NCBI GenBank assembly: GCA_002409785.1 | Contig: DHOX01000052.1 | Span: 13,284 to 34,280, forward strand | Direction of reading: 5' to 3' | DNA from: Prevotella sp. UBA5379 | GTDB taxonomy: Bacteria > Bacteroidota > Bacteroidia > Bacteroidales > Bacteroidaceae | Length of the DNA stretch: 20,997 nucleotides | Shown here: in pieces, positions 8,364-15,549 of the stretch | Position numbering within the stretch: position 1 is the stretch's first letter | Layout of the letters: each line of letters begins with the position of its first letter | The notes under the pieces: generated by a model | Database searches by the model: none | What the model was told of the DNA's origin: nothing | The model's input: the letters and a program-made list of their open reading frames with translations, nothing else | Made by a program: the position numbers and the translations under genes

Positions 8364-9590
8364 CTAAAATGCTTTGAGCCGGTACATGAATCCTATCTCT
8401 ACGCGGCTGGTATTCTGGCCTTTGAGTCCGCACTTTTTGCTGAAAGCGTGGTGGTGTCCGATGAAAGCCAGGAAGAGGCGGAGGTCCTGCTGCCTGACCG
8501 GATAATATTCCAGAGAGCCTACGTAGCCGAGGCTTTTTCTGTAGTTCCTGAACTGCTGGATATGGCTTACACTGCTCGTCTCATAGGTGCCTTTGGCGAC
8601 CAGATGCCATCGTGGGGAAAATTTCCAACTGGCTTTTGTGATAAACGAGTTGTAATGGACATCGCTGAAATAGAGATTCTCGCCAGCTTCCGGATGGGCT
8701 GCAGTCAACTCGTTACTTAGATCACTGGATGCAACTTTCAACAGGTCCAGCCCTGAGGAACTGTTCATCCAGTCGAGGTACCATTCAAATTTGGGTAATT
8801 TTAATTTCTGGCCTAGTACGAACATTCGTTCATATTTATGCCTTGCTTGTGTCCGGATATTCCAGGACCATTTTGTTTCCAGTTTCCCTCTGAAAAACAT
8901 TCCGTCCCAGTTGATGATGCAGATTAGTGGATTCCGGGATGCGGTAAGGGGTGTGATATTGTCGATACTGCGGCCTGTCACTTGTGCATGGGTGCCATAT
9001 TCATCCTGTAATCGGTCATTATAGGCATTACATACTTGAAAGGAGAGGGTCTGGGTGGGTATAGGGCTGTAGTTGACGGCTGTACCGGACATGAATCCAA
9101 CCAGATTGTTCAGCATGTCAGAAGGCTCATAGATGAAAATAGGATTTTCATCTATTTCAAAACCTCCCAACAGGAGACACATCTTTCCTGCCTCGGCACT
9201 GACCTTCTTGTTAAAGTGATAACCGATCATCATATAGTCTGTCGCTTTGGCAAAATTATCCTCTTGGCTGGCATCACTTGATCTGTTCAGGCGTTGGCGG
9301 AAGCGATAGAACAGCCGGTCTGTCAGATTACCGGTAATTTCAAATCTGAATTCCTTGTCCGCAAAATGTGAGGTCCATCCCTGGTCTGCCTTCCGATCTG
9401 CTGTGAAACTATAAGAAACATTGAAGAAAATATTGCATTTGTCATTTTTCTTCTTCAGATGGAGCAAGTCTTCGGCAAGGGATTCATAGCGGTTGTCTTC
9501 AGGGGTATTTGTACTTGCATTATTTTCCTGTGCAAACAAGGGTGCATAGCATGGGATCAGCGCCAATGCCATCAGAATAAGTTTTTTCAT
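8364..9590 (-). CDS. Outer-membrane porin (OprO/P-like), second paralogue
   Basis: A 408-residue protein with a signal peptide (MKKLILMALALIPCYAPLFA) and then a short charged helical stretch, YESLAEDLLHLKKKND. This resembles the N-terminal coil of phosphate-selective-porin-type proteins. The rest is rich in alternating aromatic beta-strands (IFFNVSYSF, FYRFRQRL, WKFSPRWHLVAKGTYE) and ends in a terminal Phe (YRLKAF), a typical outer-membrane insertion signal. It is a clear paralogue of the porin at 11507-12718: shared blocks include EDNFAKATD, SAEAGKMC versus SVEAGKMC, NYSP-PTQT, and DVHYNSFI. It lies behind the terminator of aspA and has its own promoter candidate near 9779-9794, so it is probably a separate unit. 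Solute specificity is unknown; dicarboxylates or amino acids are suggested only by context. Confidence 0.8.
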   Translation of the reverse strand: MKKLILMALALIPCYAPLFAQENNASTNTPEDNRYESLAEDLLHLKKKNDKCNIFFNVSYSFTADRKADQGWTSHFADKEFRFEITGNLTDRLFYRFRQRLNRSSDASQEDNFAKATDYMMIGYHFNKKVSAEAGKMCLLLGGFEIDENPIFIYEPSDMLNNLVGFMSGTAVNYSPIPTQTLSFQVCNAYNDRLQDEYGTHAQVTGRSIDNITPLTASRNPLICIINWDGMFFRGKLETKWSWNIRTQARHKYERMFVLGQKLKLPKFEWYLDWMNSSSGLDLLKVASSDLSNELTAAHPEAGENLYFSDVHYNSFITKASWKFSPRWHLVAKGTYETSSVSHIQQFRNYRKSLGYVGSLEYYPVRQQDLRLFLAFIGHHHAFSKKCGLKGQNTSRVEIGFMYRLKAF

Positions 9591-9772
9591 TGTAGATTAT
9601 TTTTCTCTTACATCATTTTAAGCATTATCTGGTCTTTTCTTACCGTCCATTACTTCTGCATCACAATTTGAAAAAATGTATTTCCAGCATGGTGATCTGA
9701 TAAGATAAAGTGAGCCTTCCCGTATTTTACCTTGTTGTTTAGGTGGTTGCGCCCGGAGGAAGGAGGGAGTTG
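9591..9772 (-). other. Long 5' leader of the second porin (gene-free region)
   Basis: The gap between the porin start (9590) and aspA stop (9982) is about 390 bp. If the -7 boxes at 9779-9794 are used, the transcript carries a leader of about 180 nt. I see no classic riboswitch, tRNA-like fold or small ORF of note in it. The rest of the gap (9795-9912) shows nothing recognisable apart from the aspA terminator at its end. Confidence 0.3.
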
Positions 9773-9778
9773 CTATTG

Positions 9779-9794
9779 CAAAGGTACAAAGTTA
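9779..9794 (-). promoter_or_regulatory. Two adjoining -7 promoter boxes upstream of the second porin
   Basis: Read on the - strand the bases are TAACTTTG immediately followed by TACCTTTG, two perfect matches to TAnnTTTG placed head to tail. A T-rich tract with TTTC lies about 20 bp upstream, an acceptable weak -33 region. They indicate a promoter for the gene at 8364-9590 separate from the aspA operon. Confidence 0.5.
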
Positions 9795-9912
9795 TTTCTG
9801 AAAAAAAGAAAAATCAGCATCGAAATTCAGAATGGCGGGCATCCCTGCTGGATCTTTCATGGAGTGGATAAGGGGGATAAAGTGTAAGGAGGAACAACTG
9901 CCAGAAAGAAAA

Positions 9913-9941
9913 AAGGTATCATTCATCACGAATGATACCTT
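9913..9941 (-). terminator. Intrinsic terminator of the asparagine/aspartate operon
   Basis: AAGGTATCATTC and GAATGATACCTT form a perfect 12-bp stem around a 5-nt loop. On the - strand, downstream of the aspA stop, the stem is followed by a T-rich run (TTTTTTCTTTC as read past the arm). This is the clearest terminator in the window and ends the dcuB-ansB-porin-aspA transcript. Confidence 0.85.
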
Positions 9942-9981
9942 CTTATGTAGGCAATAATTGCCTGTTATATGCTGTTTGAAA

Positions 9982-11400
9982 TCAGTTCTTATTGAAGCGA
10001 TGGGACTTCAACATATTTTCCGGATCAAGGGCTGCATCAAGCTCTTCTTGCTTCATGAGTCCTTTTTCCAGTACGATGTCATAGACGGATCGGTTGGTCT
10101 GTAGAGCCTCTTTGGCAACGGCCGTGCTGTTGTCATAACCGATATAAGGATTGAGAGCTGTGACAATACCGATAGAGTTCTTGACCATATTATAGCAGTG
10201 TTCCTTGTTGACGGTAATGCCATTGATACATTTCTCTATCAGGGTGTCGATGGCATTGCGCAGCCACCACAGACTTTCGAAGAGACTCTCTGCAATGACA
10301 GGCTCCATGACGTTCAGTTCCAGTTGGCCGGCTTCAGCTGCGAAGTTGACCGTGACATCGTTACCGATGACCTTGAAGCAGGTCTGGTTGGTCACTTCAG
10401 GGATGACAGGATTCACTTTACCCGGCATGATGCTGGAGCCCGGTGCCATTGGTGGCAGGTTGATCTCATTGAGTCCGCAGCGGGGACCGGAAGCCATCAG
10501 CCGCAGGTCATTGCAGATCTTGGAGAGTTTGATGGCCAGGCGTTTCAAGGCTCCGGACATACTGACGTATGCGCCGGTGTCAGGAGTGGCCTCTACCAGG
10601 TCGGATGAAGAGATAAAGGTCTCTCCGGTGAGAGAGGTCAGGTTCTCTGCACAGAGCTTAGCAAATCCTGGTACAGCATTCAAACCGGTGCCGATAGCTG
10701 TTCCTCCCATATTGATCTCATGCAGGAGTTGTATGTTACGGCTTAGGTTAAGGATCTCTTCTTCCAGGTTGTCACCGTATGCATTGAACTCTTGTCCGAT
10801 CGTCATCGGCACGGCATCCTGCAACTGGGTCCGTCCCATCTTTAATACATCGGAGAATTCTTTGCCTTTTGCCTTGAAAGCACTGATGAGGTTAGTCAGA
10901 CTGCTGATCAGTCCTTTATTCATACGGATCAGGGCGTAACGGATGGTCGTCGGGTAGACATCATTCGTAGACTGCCCGCAGTTTACTTGATCATGCGGAT
11001 CGCAGAACTGATATTCACCCTTTTTGTGACCCATAATCTCCAGTGCACGATTAGCGATCACCTCGTTTGCATTCATGTTCACGGAGGTACCTGCTCCACC
11101 TTGCATCATATCTATTGGGAACTGATCATGCAGTTTCCCGTCAATAATTTCCCGGCAGGCGGCTTCTATGGCGGCACCTACCTTCCCCTTGACAGCATCT
11201 AAGGTGATATTGGTCTTTACAGCAGCCAATTTCACATAGGCGATAGCAATGACAAAGTCGGGATAGTCACGCATCTTCTTGCGGGAGATGTGATAGTTGT
11301 TGATGGCACGTTGTGTCTGTACGCCATAGTAAGCTTCTGCGGGGATTTGGAGTTCACCCAATAAATCAGATTCAGTTCTGAATTTCTTTTCTTCTGCCAT
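9982..11400 (-). CDS. aspA: Aspartate ammonia-lyase (aspartase)
   Basis: A 472-residue cytosolic enzyme of the fumarase/aspartase superfamily that converts L-aspartate to fumarate and ammonia. The N-terminus FRTESDLLGE is typical of aspartases. Further markers are GGAGTSVNMNANEVIANRA, GQSTNDVYPTTIR, GRTQLQDAVP, and the superfamily signature GSSIMPGKVNP at residues 321-331 with the catalytic serine. No signal peptide is present. Length equals the family norm. It lies 106 nt downstream of a porin gene in the same orientation; I found no good -7 box in that gap, so cotranscription from the dcuB promoter is likely. Together with AnsB and DcuB it forms a path from asparagine to fumarate, which can serve as anaerobic electron acceptor and yield succinate. 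Class II fumarase is the main alternative but the N-terminal motif and neighbours favour aspartase. Confidence 0.95.
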   Translation of the reverse strand: MAEEKKFRTESDLLGELQIPAEAYYGVQTQRAINNYHISRKKMRDYPDFVIAIAYVKLAAVKTNITLDAVKGKVGAAIEAACREIIDGKLHDQFPIDMMQGGAGTSVNMNANEVIANRALEIMGHKKGEYQFCDPHDQVNCGQSTNDVYPTTIRYALIRMNKGLISSLTNLISAFKAKGKEFSDVLKMGRTQLQDAVPMTIGQEFNAYGDNLEEEILNLSRNIQLLHEINMGGTAIGTGLNAVPGFAKLCAENLTSLTGETFISSSDLVEATPDTGAYVSMSGALKRLAIKLSKICNDLRLMASGPRCGLNEINLPPMAPGSSIMPGKVNPVIPEVTNQTCFKVIGNDVTVNFAAEAGQLELNVMEPVIAESLFESLWWLRNAIDTLIEKCINGITVNKEHCYNMVKNSIGIVTALNPYIGYDNSTAVAKEALQTNRSVYDIVLEKGLMKQEELDAALDPENMLKSHRFNKN

Positions 11401-11432
11401 AATTGATTGTATTTAATAATTGATAATTTAGA

Positions 11433-11486
11433 CAATCTCCTCTTGTCTGATTCTGAAATTGCTTTCCTTTTCAGGCAAGAGGATTG
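11433..11486 (-). promoter_or_regulatory. Imperfect long hairpin between porin and aspA
   Basis: The + strand arms CAATCTCCTCTTGTCTGA and TCAGGCAAGAGGATTG pair almost throughout, with a 2-nt bulge and one G-T-type position, around a loop of about 20 nt. On the - strand transcript it sits after the porin stop and before aspA. No strong U-run follows, so it may be an RNA-processing, stabilising or partial-termination element that sets the porin-to-aspA ratio. Confidence 0.5.
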
Positions 11487-11506
11487 AAGCATATTTCCTG
11501 AAAACT

Positions 11507-12718
11507 TTAAAATGCTTTAATTCTATACATGAATCCCAGTTCAATACGACTGGTATTATAATTATGCAGGTCGCATTTGTGACTGAAATCATAGTTGTGG
11601 CCTACGTAGGCAAGGAAGATTCGGAGGTCTTGTTTCTTGATCGGATAGTATTCGATGGAACCGATATATCCAAAGCTCTTCCGGTAGTTTTTCAATTCTT
11701 CTATATTTTGTACACTCGCGGTCTCGTATGTGCCCTTGGCCATGAAGTTCCATTGAGGAGCAAATTGCCAGTTGACCTTTGAGATGAACGAGTTGTAATG
11801 CACATCACTGAAATAGGTATCCGGTGTCGTCATATAGCTTGCAAGGTCTGATGAAGCGATTCTCAGTCGGTCCAGTCCGTCAAAGGCTCCCATATAGTCA
11901 AAATACCACTGCAGGGTCCTCAGATTCAGTTTCTGGCCCAGAATGATCATCCGGCTGTATTTATGTTGTGCCTGTGTCTGGATGCCCCAGGACCATTTGG
12001 TCTGGAATTTATCCCCGAAAAAGCTTCCGTTCCAGTTGACGATATAAGTCAGTGGATTTTTCGCTTTGGTGAGAGCGGACACGGCTGTGAGAGAGTGCCC
12101 GATAGCCTTGGCATCGGTACCGTATTCATCAGAGAACTTGCCGTTGTAGGCATTGCTGACTTCTGCGGAAAAGGTCTGCGTCGGCAGTGGTGAATAGTTG
12201 ACCACCACTCCGGCCATAAAGTTGTCCATATTATCTACCATGTCAGAATATTGATAGATATACATCGGATTCTCATCGAATTCGAACCCGCCCCATATCT
12301 GACACATCTTTCCGGCTTCTACACTTATCTTTGGATTGAAGCGATAGCCGGCCATCATGATGTCCGTAGCTTTGGCAAAGTTGTCTTCACTCTGTGCATT
12401 CACTGACTTGTTCAGACGATGGCGGAAACGATAGTACAAATGGTCGGTCAGGTTACCTTTAATCTCCAGGCGTAACTGTTTGTCGGCAAAATGGGAGCTC
12501 CATTGCTTGTCGGCATCTCGGCCTTCTTGAAAACCGTAGGAGTAGTTGAAGTAGACATTGAACATCTCATTCTTTTTTTCCAGATTGAGGATTCTGTGAG
12601 CCAGTGATTCATAATCACCATTCTCACTGCCGCCATAACCTGTATTGTCTCCTTGTGCATATAGCGGACTGGCGCAGATGAGGAGTCCGAATCCGACTAA
12701 CAATAATTGTTTTTTCAT
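11507..12718 (-). CDS. Outer-membrane porin (OprO/P-like) of the asparagine operon
   Basis: A 403-residue protein with a signal peptide (MKKQLLLVGFGLLICASPLYA), a short helical segment YESLAHRILNLEKKNE, and then a predicted beta-barrel rich in alternating aromatic strands, closing with YRIKAF. The terminal Phe fits the Bam recognition signal. It begins 11 nt after the ansB stop and is followed by aspA, so it is embedded in the dcuB-ansB-porin-aspA operon. The likely job is to let asparagine, aspartate or C4-dicarboxylates cross the outer membrane toward periplasmic AnsB and DcuB; this is inferred from position. It shares many blocks with the porin at 8364-9590 over its whole length, showing a gene duplication. 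Automatic pipelines may name such proteins hypothetical or phosphate-selective porin; the phosphate label should not be taken literally. Confidence 0.82.
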   Translation of the reverse strand: MKKQLLLVGFGLLICASPLYAQGDNTGYGGSENGDYESLAHRILNLEKKNEMFNVYFNYSYGFQEGRDADKQWSSHFADKQLRLEIKGNLTDHLYYRFRHRLNKSVNAQSEDNFAKATDIMMAGYRFNPKISVEAGKMCQIWGGFEFDENPMYIYQYSDMVDNMDNFMAGVVVNYSPLPTQTFSAEVSNAYNGKFSDEYGTDAKAIGHSLTAVSALTKAKNPLTYIVNWNGSFFGDKFQTKWSWGIQTQAQHKYSRMIILGQKLNLRTLQWYFDYMGAFDGLDRLRIASSDLASYMTTPDTYFSDVHYNSFISKVNWQFAPQWNFMAKGTYETASVQNIEELKNYRKSFGYIGSIEYYPIKKQDLRIFLAYVGHNYDFSHKCDLHNYNTSRIELGFMYRIKAF

Positions 12719-12729
12719 GGGAATGTGGA

Positions 12730-13779
12730 TTAATATTCTTCAAAATACTTCTGGATCTGCTGCCAGTTGTGGGTCTTCGTGAGGGCAAGCATCAGGAGTA
12801 TCCTGGCCTTTTGAGGGTTCAGGTTCAGGGAAGCCACAAAATGATACTTGGCATCATCTACTTCGCCGTTCAGGTTTGTAGGCCCTGTAGGCACACGACT
12901 GGAACGGACGATCTGAATGCCATCATTCTGTGCTTTTACGGCAATGGGGAAGACATCTTTATAGAAGTTGCCGTCACCGACGCCTGCGAGGACGATGCCG
13001 TCAAATTTGGCGTTGACGAATGCCTGCATAGGTAGGGGTGAACAATTGGCATAACCATACACGATTCCGACCTTTGGCAGTTCTTTCATTCCTTCAACAT
13101 CGAATTCTGAAGCTGTTCCCTGACGAAACGCTGGTTTGTACAAGTAGTAGGCTTTGCCATTATAGACATAACCTTCTTCTCCGGCGATGCCTCCTTTGAA
13201 GGTAGCACAGTCTGTCGTGTGGGTCTTGGTGACGAATTTCGCATCAAAGAGCTGGTTGTTCATACAGACCATGACGCCACGATTATGAGACTCTGGAGTG
13301 CAGAGGGCTGCGATACCATTGTAGATATTGGCTGGTCCATCAGCACTGATCGCTGTAGATGGTCTCATGGAGCCTACCAGTATGACTGGCTTGTCTGAGT
13401 GTACGGTTAAGGCTAGAAAGTATGCAGTCTCTTCCATTGTGTCTGTTCCATGGGTAACCAGAACACCGTCATAGCCTTCATCATTCAATAACTGGTTGAT
13501 ACGATGGGCAAGTTTAAGCCATACTTGATCGTTCATGTCCTGTGAACCGATGTTTACTAACTGTTCACCACTGACATCAGCCAGATCTTTGATTTGAGGA
13601 ACGGCATTGATCAGGGTCTGGATGCCTACTTGTCCTGCCGTATAGGCTGAAGAGGATGAAGAGGCGGCCACGCCTGCAATGGTGCCACCGGTAGCAATAA
13701 TGCGGATTTTGGGTTTAGCAAAAAGGGTGATGCTAACCAACAAACTGCAAAGTAAGAATAAACTACGTAATTTTCTCAT
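12730..13779 (-). CDS. ansB: Type II L-asparaginase, periplasmic
   Basis: A 349-residue enzyme that hydrolyses L-asparagine to aspartate and ammonia. Residues 1-21 form a signal peptide (VSITLFA), which together with the motif pattern marks a type II periplasmic enzyme. The catalytic set is complete: nucleophile T33 in ATGGTIAG, Y46 in AYTAG, substrate-binding S79 in GSQDM, T112 and D113 in THGTDTMEE, and the lysine in FVTKTHTTD. GSMRPSTAISADGP also fits. Length is normal. The gene lies 45 nt after dcuB and 11 nt before the porin, so it is in the middle of an operon. Placing the enzyme in the periplasm means that aspartate is made outside the inner membrane and must be imported, which fits the neighbouring DcuB. 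Some glutaminase activity is possible in this family and cannot be judged from sequence alone. Confidence 0.95.
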   Translation of the reverse strand: MRKLRSLFLLCSLLVSITLFAKPKIRIIATGGTIAGVAASSSSSAYTAGQVGIQTLINAVPQIKDLADVSGEQLVNIGSQDMNDQVWLKLAHRINQLLNDEGYDGVLVTHGTDTMEETAYFLALTVHSDKPVILVGSMRPSTAISADGPANIYNGIAALCTPESHNRGVMVCMNNQLFDAKFVTKTHTTDCATFKGGIAGEEGYVYNGKAYYLYKPAFRQGTASEFDVEGMKELPKVGIVYGYANCSPLPMQAFVNAKFDGIVLAGVGDGNFYKDVFPIAVKAQNDGIQIVRSSRVPTGPTNLNGEVDDAKYHFVASLNLNPQKARILLMLALTKTHNWQQIQKYFEEY

Positions 13780-13824
13780 AATGCTATTTTTTAAGTTTTA
13801 TAATTGGTTCATTTACTTCTTGGA

Positions 13825-15171
13825 TCAGTAAAAGAGTTTAACGGTCAGATAACTTATCCCTATAGCTACGATGGTCGTGATAAAACCCGGTAACTGGAAG
13901 GAATGGTTGATTACCCATTTCCCGATATGAGTGGTTCCTGTGCGGTCAAAACTGATGGCTGCAACTTCTGTAGGATAGTTCGGGAGGAAGAAATAACCAT
14001 TGGCAGCAGGGAACATGACCACCAGGGCCAAGGGACTGATGCCTAATGCAATGCCTAAGGGGTAGAGCGTACGTACTGCAGCTGCCTGCGAGAACAGCAT
14101 GATGGACATGATAAACAGGGCGATGGCAAACAGAAAAGGATATTGTGTGACAATGTCAGCAATATGGGTCTTGAAGAAAGCGAGGTTCCCGTTGAAGAAG
14201 GTGTCTCCCATCCAGGCTACACCAAAAATGGCTACCATCGCATTCATCCCTGCGGCAAAGATGTTTCCCTGTACGGCTTTTGCCGGTTTGGCTTTGCCTA
14301 CAATGAGTATAAGGGATGATATGGACATCATGATCATTTCTATTGTCTGTGACATTTCAATAGGCGTTGAAACACCGTCCACCATAAAATGGGGCCTCAT
14401 GCTGGGGAAGAGTCCGAAAAAGACAACAAGTAAGACGCCGAGGAAGAACACCAGGGTAGCCCATTTCGCACGGGGATTAGGGTGAAACTCTATGTTCTGC
14501 ATCTTTTTCCTGTCTTCCTCGGGATTGATGATGCCTTCTTTGACACGGCGCTGGTATTCCGGATCATCCTTCAGATCCTTTCCAACGAAATTTTCTACAA
14601 TGGCAGCTACCAGAATGGCGATGAAAGAGGCGGGGAGGCAGATCAGCAGTATATCTTTCAGTTGGATGCCCCGGCTGCCCAGCAGCTCTGAACTTAACAG
14701 GGCTGCGGTGGCTGCGGATACAGGACTGCCGGTAATCCCTAAGGAGGCGGCAATGGTGGCTACGCTCAATGGGCGCTCCGGACGGATCTTTTCATTCGTG
14801 GCGATCTCTGAAATGATGGGAAGTAAGGAATAGGAAGTGTGAGCTGTCCCGCAGACCAGACACAGCACCCATGTGCAAAGGGGACCGTAAAATGTGATCT
14901 GACTGGGATGCTTCCTGAGAAACTTTGCCGCCAGGCCGACCAGATATTCTATTCCGCCTGCCGCTTGCAGTGAAGCTGCGGCACAGATCACGCTGACGAT
15001 GATCAGCATCACGTCTATAGGAGGGGTGCCTGGCTTGAGACCAAATAAAAATACGAGGATAAAGGTACCGACCATACCATAGATGCCGAGTCCTATACTG
15101 CCCACCCGTGCTCCAAGGAATATGAAGAACAGTACGATGAGAAATTCAATTAAGATTAAGGTAGTTGCCAT
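13825..15171 (-). CDS. dcuB: Anaerobic C4-dicarboxylate antiporter, DcuA/DcuB family
   Basis: A 448-residue inner-membrane carrier with about ten or more hydrophobic segments, beginning with LILIEFLIVLFFIFLGARVG. Family blocks include GLKPGTPPIDVMLII, AAGGIEYLVGLAAKFLRKHP, CGTAHTSYSLLPIISEIA and ASLGITGSPVSAATAAL. Dcu carriers import fumarate, malate or aspartate in exchange for succinate under anaerobic conditions. I place the start at ATG 15171 (MATTLILIEF) although the frame is open to 15270: the added 33 residues are basic and unlike the family, and a -7 box at 15202-15209 would lie inside them. It is the first gene of the operon with ansB, a porin and aspA. DcuA versus DcuB cannot be decided reliably by eye; the symbol follows common usage for this gene order. 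Confidence 0.92.
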   Translation of the reverse strand: MATTLILIEFLIVLFFIFLGARVGSIGLGIYGMVGTFILVFLFGLKPGTPPIDVMLIIVSVICAAASLQAAGGIEYLVGLAAKFLRKHPSQITFYGPLCTWVLCLVCGTAHTSYSLLPIISEIATNEKIRPERPLSVATIAASLGITGSPVSAATAALLSSELLGSRGIQLKDILLICLPASFIAILVAAIVENFVGKDLKDDPEYQRRVKEGIINPEEDRKKMQNIEFHPNPRAKWATLVFFLGVLLVVFFGLFPSMRPHFMVDGVSTPIEMSQTIEMIMMSISSLILIVGKAKPAKAVQGNIFAAGMNAMVAIFGVAWMGDTFFNGNLAFFKTHIADIVTQYPFLFAIALFIMSIMLFSQAAAVRTLYPLGIALGISPLALVVMFPAANGYFFLPNYPTEVAAISFDRTGTTHIGKWVINHSFQLPGFITTIVAIGISYLTVKLFY

Positions 15172-15201
15172 AAATTGAGTTTTTAGCTTTCTTATTTGTC
15201 G

Positions 15202-15209
15202 CAAAGATA
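15202..15209 (-). promoter_or_regulatory. Candidate -7 promoter box of the dcuB operon
   Basis: On the - strand the bases read TATCTTTG, a perfect TAnnTTTG match, 31 nt upstream of the chosen dcuB ATG, giving a predicted leader of about 25 nt. No clear TTTG is present at -33. It supports the shorter dcuB start. The rest of the gene-free stretch 15172-15549 shows only the inverted repeat at 15477-15540 and a weaker CCTGTC/GACAGG pair at about 15450-15478. Confidence 0.5.
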
Positions 15210-15476
15210 GGTTGACTTTAAGGAATTCTTGTTGCGCAATTCTGATTTTATTTTGTGAAATGCGAAACAAATTCAGTCAGAATGTAATGTTGGGGAGCCG
15301 AAAAAGTGTGTTTTCAGGGTTTCTGGCTTTACAAAAGTTGTGCATGACCGGAATGATAAAGCAATATGATTATTTCTACTTATAGAGTTATCCCTGTCTT
15401 TCATTTCTAAGGTTGTGTTCCAGGTTGGGAAATAAGGCACCTTCAGTCTCCTGTCTATAGGATAGGAATACAGGAC

Positions 15477-15540
15477 AGGTTGGTTCCCACAGCGGTCTGT
15501 GGAAAATCATGATTCCTCAGGCTGCTGTGGGAACCAACCT
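15477..15540. repeat. 17-bp perfect inverted repeat behind susD
   Basis: Arms AGGTTGGTTCCCACAGC (15477-15493) and GCTGTGGGAACCAACCT (15524-15540) are exact reverse complements around a 30-nt loop. It begins 10 bp past the susD stop on the - strand. The stem is long and GC-rich but no U-run follows on either strand, so it is not a classic intrinsic terminator. It may be a 3' stabilising or termination-assisting hairpin of the susCD mRNA, or a dispersed palindromic repeat. Confidence 0.75.
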
Positions 15541-15549
15541 TGTTGAGAG

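Noticed and set aside
10205..10939. Open frame of 244 codons on the + strand across aspA
   Set aside because: It is antisense to a complete aspartase with all family motifs; the peptide shows no domain or signal and arises from codon bias.
15172..15270. 33-residue N-terminal extension of DcuB
   Set aside because: The added residues are basic and unlike Dcu carriers, and a perfect -7 box lies within them; ATG 15171 leads straight into the first membrane segment.
15477..15540. Terminal inverted repeats of an insertion sequence
   Set aside because: Only 30 nt lie between the arms, there is no transposase and no visible target duplication.
15477..15540. Classic intrinsic terminator of susD
   Set aside because: Neither strand has a U-run after the stem, so I report it as an inverted repeat of unknown role.
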